Of a DNA stretch of 8,234 nucleotides, positions 6,510 to 8,234 are shown one piece after another. The DNA is from an uncultured Myxococcales bacterium. GTDB taxonomy: Bacteria; Myxococcota_A; Bradymonadia; Bradymonadales; Bradymonadaceae. Below the pieces are notes generated by a model. The model had not been told where the DNA came from. It saw only the letters and a list, made by a program, of their open reading frames with translations, and searched no databases. Positions within the stretch are counted from its first letter, which is position 1, and each line of letters opens with the position of its first letter. The translations under genes were made by a program, and so were the position numbers. The stretch lies in NCBI GenBank assembly GCA_913058025.1, contig CAJXPN010000133.1, positions 1-8,234 on the forward strand. Direction: 5' to 3'.

Positions 6510-6570
6510 CGCGGACGCCGAGCGGCGCGCGTCACACACGCGTCACCTCGGCGCCACCTCGAGGAGCTGC

Positions 6571-7686
6571 TCAGCCAAGCGGGAGGTGGCTGTCGTGGCC
6601 GCGGGAGAGGTGGTGGGGGTCGTTGCGGCGGCCCGTGGTGCCCGTGGAGAAGACGAGCATCGCGCCCTCGAGGCAGCGGCGCATGAACGAGACGACCGGG
6701 TTCGCGCGGCGGTCGCGCTCGCGCTCCACGGCGCGGTGCCACTCGGTGGTGAGCTCGTCGCCGAGCGCGGCGCGCTCCCACTCCTCGCTCGTCATCTCCA
6801 TCGCGCTGCTCAGCGCGATCTCGAGCGCGCGGATCATCTCGGGCGCGGAGGCGAAGCGGCCCGTGGGGTCCTTCTCGAGCGTGCGCAGGATGACCGACTC
6901 GAAGCCGGGCGAGAGCCCGGGGTTGAGCGAGCGCGGTCTGCGAGGCGCCTCGTTGACGTGCGCGGTGAGCAGCTCCCCGACGGGGCGGCCCGTGAAGGGT
7001 CGCTCGCCGCACGCGGCCTCGTACATCATCACGCCGAGGCTGTAGAGGTCGCTCGCGGGGCAGACCGCCTCCGGGTCGACGACCTCCTCCGGGGAGATGT
7101 AGGCCGCGGTGCCCACGATCGTGGAGCGTTCGTCCTCGTCGAGGACCTCGCCGACCAGTCGCGCGACGCCGAAGTCGATGATCTTGGCGACGTAGCGCCC
7201 ATCCTGCCAGGAGATCAGGACGTTGGCGGGCTTGAGGTCGCGGTGGACGATCCCGGCGCGGTGCGCCAGGCTCAGGCCGCGGAGCAGGTCCACGAAGACG
7301 CACGCGAGCGTCTGCTCGTCGACCTCGTCGGCGTGCACGCCGCGCCACTCCGAGAGCGTCTCGCCCTCGATGTACTCCATGACGAAGGCGAGGTGGCCGT
7401 CGACCTCGAGGATCTCCTCGAAGCGCACCACGTTCGGGTGGTGCAGCCGCATCATCACCTCGGCCTCACGGATGAACCGCCGGCGCTTGAGCGCGTCGCC
7501 GAGCAGGTGCGGGTGCATGACCTTGATCGCCACGGGCTCGAACGAGTCGGCCCGACGCGCGCGGTACACGAAGCTGGTCGCGCCGGTACCCGCGAACCCG
7601 TTGATGACGTAGTTCCCGAGCGTATCCCCATACTTGAGCGTGGGCTGCGGGCCGCGCCGCGCCTCCGGCTTGCGCCTGATCACCAT
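6571..7686 (-). CDS. Hanks-type serine/threonine protein kinase
   Basis: 371 residues with a complete, apparently active kinase domain at about residues 25-292. Visible motifs: Gly-rich loop GTGATSFV (33-40), VAIK lysine K55, alpha-C glutamate E74 (REAE), HRDLKPAN loop (148-155, catalytic D150), DFG (171-173), SPE in place of APE (198-200), the structural Asp in ASDLYSLG (D213), and Arg in GRF (R277). It would phosphorylate Ser/Thr on unknown protein targets. The tail of about 80 residues is charged, with a mildly hydrophobic patch (VVSFMRRCLEGAMLVF) that is too broken by charge for a membrane helix, and a His-rich end. No PASTA, FHA or transmembrane sensor segment is seen, so the enzyme looks cytosolic. 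The start is supported by AGAGGA (7693-7698), six bases upstream. Such kinases are abundant in myxobacteria. It reads away from moaD-moaE and toward the lipoproteins, but a 400-base gap argues against one operon. Confidence 0.95.
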   Translation of the reverse strand: MVIRRKPEARRGPQPTLKYGDTLGNYVINGFAGTGATSFVYRARRADSFEPVAIKVMHPHLLGDALKRRRFIREAEVMMRLHHPNVVRFEEILEVDGHLAFVMEYIEGETLSEWRGVHADEVDEQTLACVFVDLLRGLSLAHRAGIVHRDLKPANVLISWQDGRYVAKIIDFGVARLVGEVLDEDERSTIVGTAAYISPEEVVDPEAVCPASDLYSLGVMMYEAACGERPFTGRPVGELLTAHVNEAPRRPRSLNPGLSPGFESVILRTLEKDPTGRFASAPEMIRALEIALSSAMEMTSEEWERAALGDELTTEWHRAVERERDRRANPVVSFMRRCLEGAMLVFSTGTTGRRNDPHHLSRGHDSHLPLG

Positions 7687-7760
7687 GGTCGTTCCTCTTC
7701 CCTGAGTGGCCTCGCGGCGTCCTTGCCGCGGCGCGCGCCTACTCGAGGTCGCGCACGTGC

Positions 7761-7789
7761 ACTGTCGTGTCGATGTCGCGGATGGTCAA
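7761..7789 (-). promoter_or_regulatory. Putative promoter of the kinase gene
   Basis: On the minus strand TTGACC (7784-7789) stands exactly 17 bases from GACAGT (7761-7766), which keeps the conserved A and T of a -10 box. It is about 75 bases before the kinase start and back-to-back with the moaD-moaE promoter. The -10 is weak, so this is tentative. Confidence 0.35.
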
Positions 7790-7818
7790 TTTTTTCTCAC
7801 GCCCCGTCGCGCTATCAT
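7784..7818 (+). promoter_or_regulatory. Putative promoter of moaD-moaE
   Basis: TATCAT at 7813-7818 is a good -10 hexamer, about 50 bases before the start codon. The T-rich TTTTCT at 7791-7796 lies 16 bases upstream as a weak -35. It stands in one of the few AT-rich spots of the region. A 7-bp inverted repeat (CCCGTCG at 7803-7809, CGACGGG at 7829-7835) brackets the -10 box and could be an operator. Confidence 0.45.
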
Positions 7819-7868
7819 CCCATCCGCACGACGGGCCGATGTTCCCGTCAGACCCATGAGAGGACACG

Positions 7869-8234
7869 ATGAAAGGACAGGACACGCCGACGTTCACGAT
7901 CCGATACTTCGCGGCCACGAGGGACGCGCTCGGGCTGAGCGAGGAGGTCGTGGCGCTCGAGGCGCTGGGGGACGACTCGACGGTCGCCGCGCTGTGGACC
8001 TGGTTGCACGAGCGCCACCCGCAGACGCGATCGTGGCGCGGGCACGTGAAGGTCGCCGTGGCGCTCGAGTTCGCCAAGGACGACGCGAGGATCTCGCCAG
8101 GAGACGAGGTCGCGCTGTTGCCGCCCGCCTCGGGCGGCTCGGGCGCGCCGCCCGAGAACGTCGAGGCGCGCGACGGGTGGCTGCTGGTGACGCTCGCCGA
8201 GCTGGACCCGGACGCGCTGGACGCGCGCGTGCGC
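7869..8234 (+). CDS. MoaD-MoaE fusion, molybdopterin synthase (3' end cut by window)
   Basis: 122 codons are visible. Residues 8-90 match MoaD, the ubiquitin-like sulfur carrier of molybdopterin synthase: FTIRYFAATRDALG at the start, SPGDEVALLPPASGG at the end. In free-standing MoaD the Gly-Gly is the C-terminus and carries the thiocarboxylate that supplies sulfur to cyclic pyranopterin monophosphate. Here the frame continues without a stop after G90 through SGAPPENVEARD into GWLLVTLAELDPDALDARVR, which resembles the N-terminus of MoaE, the catalytic subunit. A single MoaD-MoaE polypeptide is therefore inferred; such fusions are known, for example mycobacterial MoaX, which is cleaved after the Gly-Gly. 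The start ATG follows GAGAGG by five bases, and an in-frame TGA at 7857-7859 excludes an earlier start. The alternative is a MoaD with an unusual tail; the MoaE motifs lie beyond the window. Confidence 0.85.
   Translation, partial: MKGQDTPTFTIRYFAATRDALGLSEEVVALEALGDDSTVAALWTWLHERHPQTRSWRGHVKVAVALEFAKDDARISPGDEVALLPPASGGSGAPPENVEARDGWLLVTLAELDPDALDARVR

Larger units (their letters stand above)
6178..6570. other. Intergenic region between kinase and lipoprotein 4
   Basis: This stretch of 393 bases holds no supportable gene. It contains the AAGGAG ribosome site of lipoprotein 4 (6180-6185), a minus-strand TTGACA (6422-6427) with no convincing -10, a 15-base dyad TCGTGCCAGGCACGA (6332-6346), and a 21-base near-palindrome (6489-6509). 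No clear terminator follows the kinase; only a weak 5-bp hairpin (6528-6542) is seen. It is visibly less GC-rich than the genes. The lipoprotein 4 promoter should lie here. Confidence 0.6.

Noticed and set aside
7801..7868. Possible molybdenum-cofactor riboswitch in the moaD-moaE leader
   Set aside because: From the likely transcription start only about 45 bases of leader remain, far shorter than the Moco riboswitch, and its multi-helix layout is not seen.
6505..7872. A 455-codon plus-strand frame opposite the kinase, preceded by a TTGCGA/TAGAAT-like promoter at about 6471-6498
   Set aside because: The minus strand encodes a kinase with every catalytic motif; the plus frame has no recognisable domain or ribosome site, and the promoter-like spacing (15) is poor.
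7739..8077. A 112-codon minus-strand frame over the start of moaD-moaE
   Set aside because: It is the shadow of a clear MoaD domain and has no ribosome site or domain of its own.
1..8234. CRISPR array, tRNA, rRNA, transposase or integrase
   Set aside because: None was seen. The repeated sequences are paralogous coding regions or in-frame repeats, not regularly spaced spacers, and no mobile-element gene or terminal inverted repeat flanks the array.

Overview
The window is GC-rich, dense bacterial DNA. Its content points to a member of the Myxococcota, most likely of the Polyangiales/Sandaracinaceae type: large cysteine-rich lipoproteins built from short Dickkopf/EGF-like repeats with Asn-Pro linkers, beside a Hanks-type Ser/Thr kinase. 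This placement is inferred from gene content and base composition; no marker gene settles it.

Layout. Positions 1-6177 hold a head-to-tail array of four paralogous secreted lipoproteins, all on the minus strand. From upstream to downstream they are lipoprotein 4 (4852-6171), lipoprotein 3 (2818-4599), lipoprotein 2 (1443-2633) and lipoprotein 1 (1-1361, cut by the window edge about six codons before its stop). Each has a lipobox signal peptide, a variable N-terminal part made of four-cysteine repeats, and a conserved cysteine-rich C-terminal module of about 280 residues. Strong hairpins follow genes 4 and 3, so these are probably separate transcripts. Genes 2 and 1 are only 81 bases apart with no hairpin between them and may be co-transcribed. 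A 393-base intergenic stretch (6178-6570) holds two dyad symmetries and a TTGACA box but no gene. Upstream lies a cytosolic-looking Ser/Thr protein kinase (6571-7686, minus). Divergent from it on the plus strand is the start of a MoaD-MoaE fusion (7869-8234, partial), a molybdopterin synthase gene.

How the parts relate. The four lipoproteins look like a locally expanding family. The 3' ends of genes 1 and 2 are identical over at least 207 bases, while farther upstream gene 1 resembles gene 4 more, which suggests gene conversion. The N-terminal repeat regions differ in number and order, and gene 3 carries a clear 144-base internal tandem duplication. This 'constant C-terminal module, variable N-terminal repeats' pattern is what surface recognition or adhesion families often show, but their function cannot be read from the sequence. 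The kinase and the molybdopterin gene share a 182-base divergent promoter region and have no evident functional tie to the lipoproteins.
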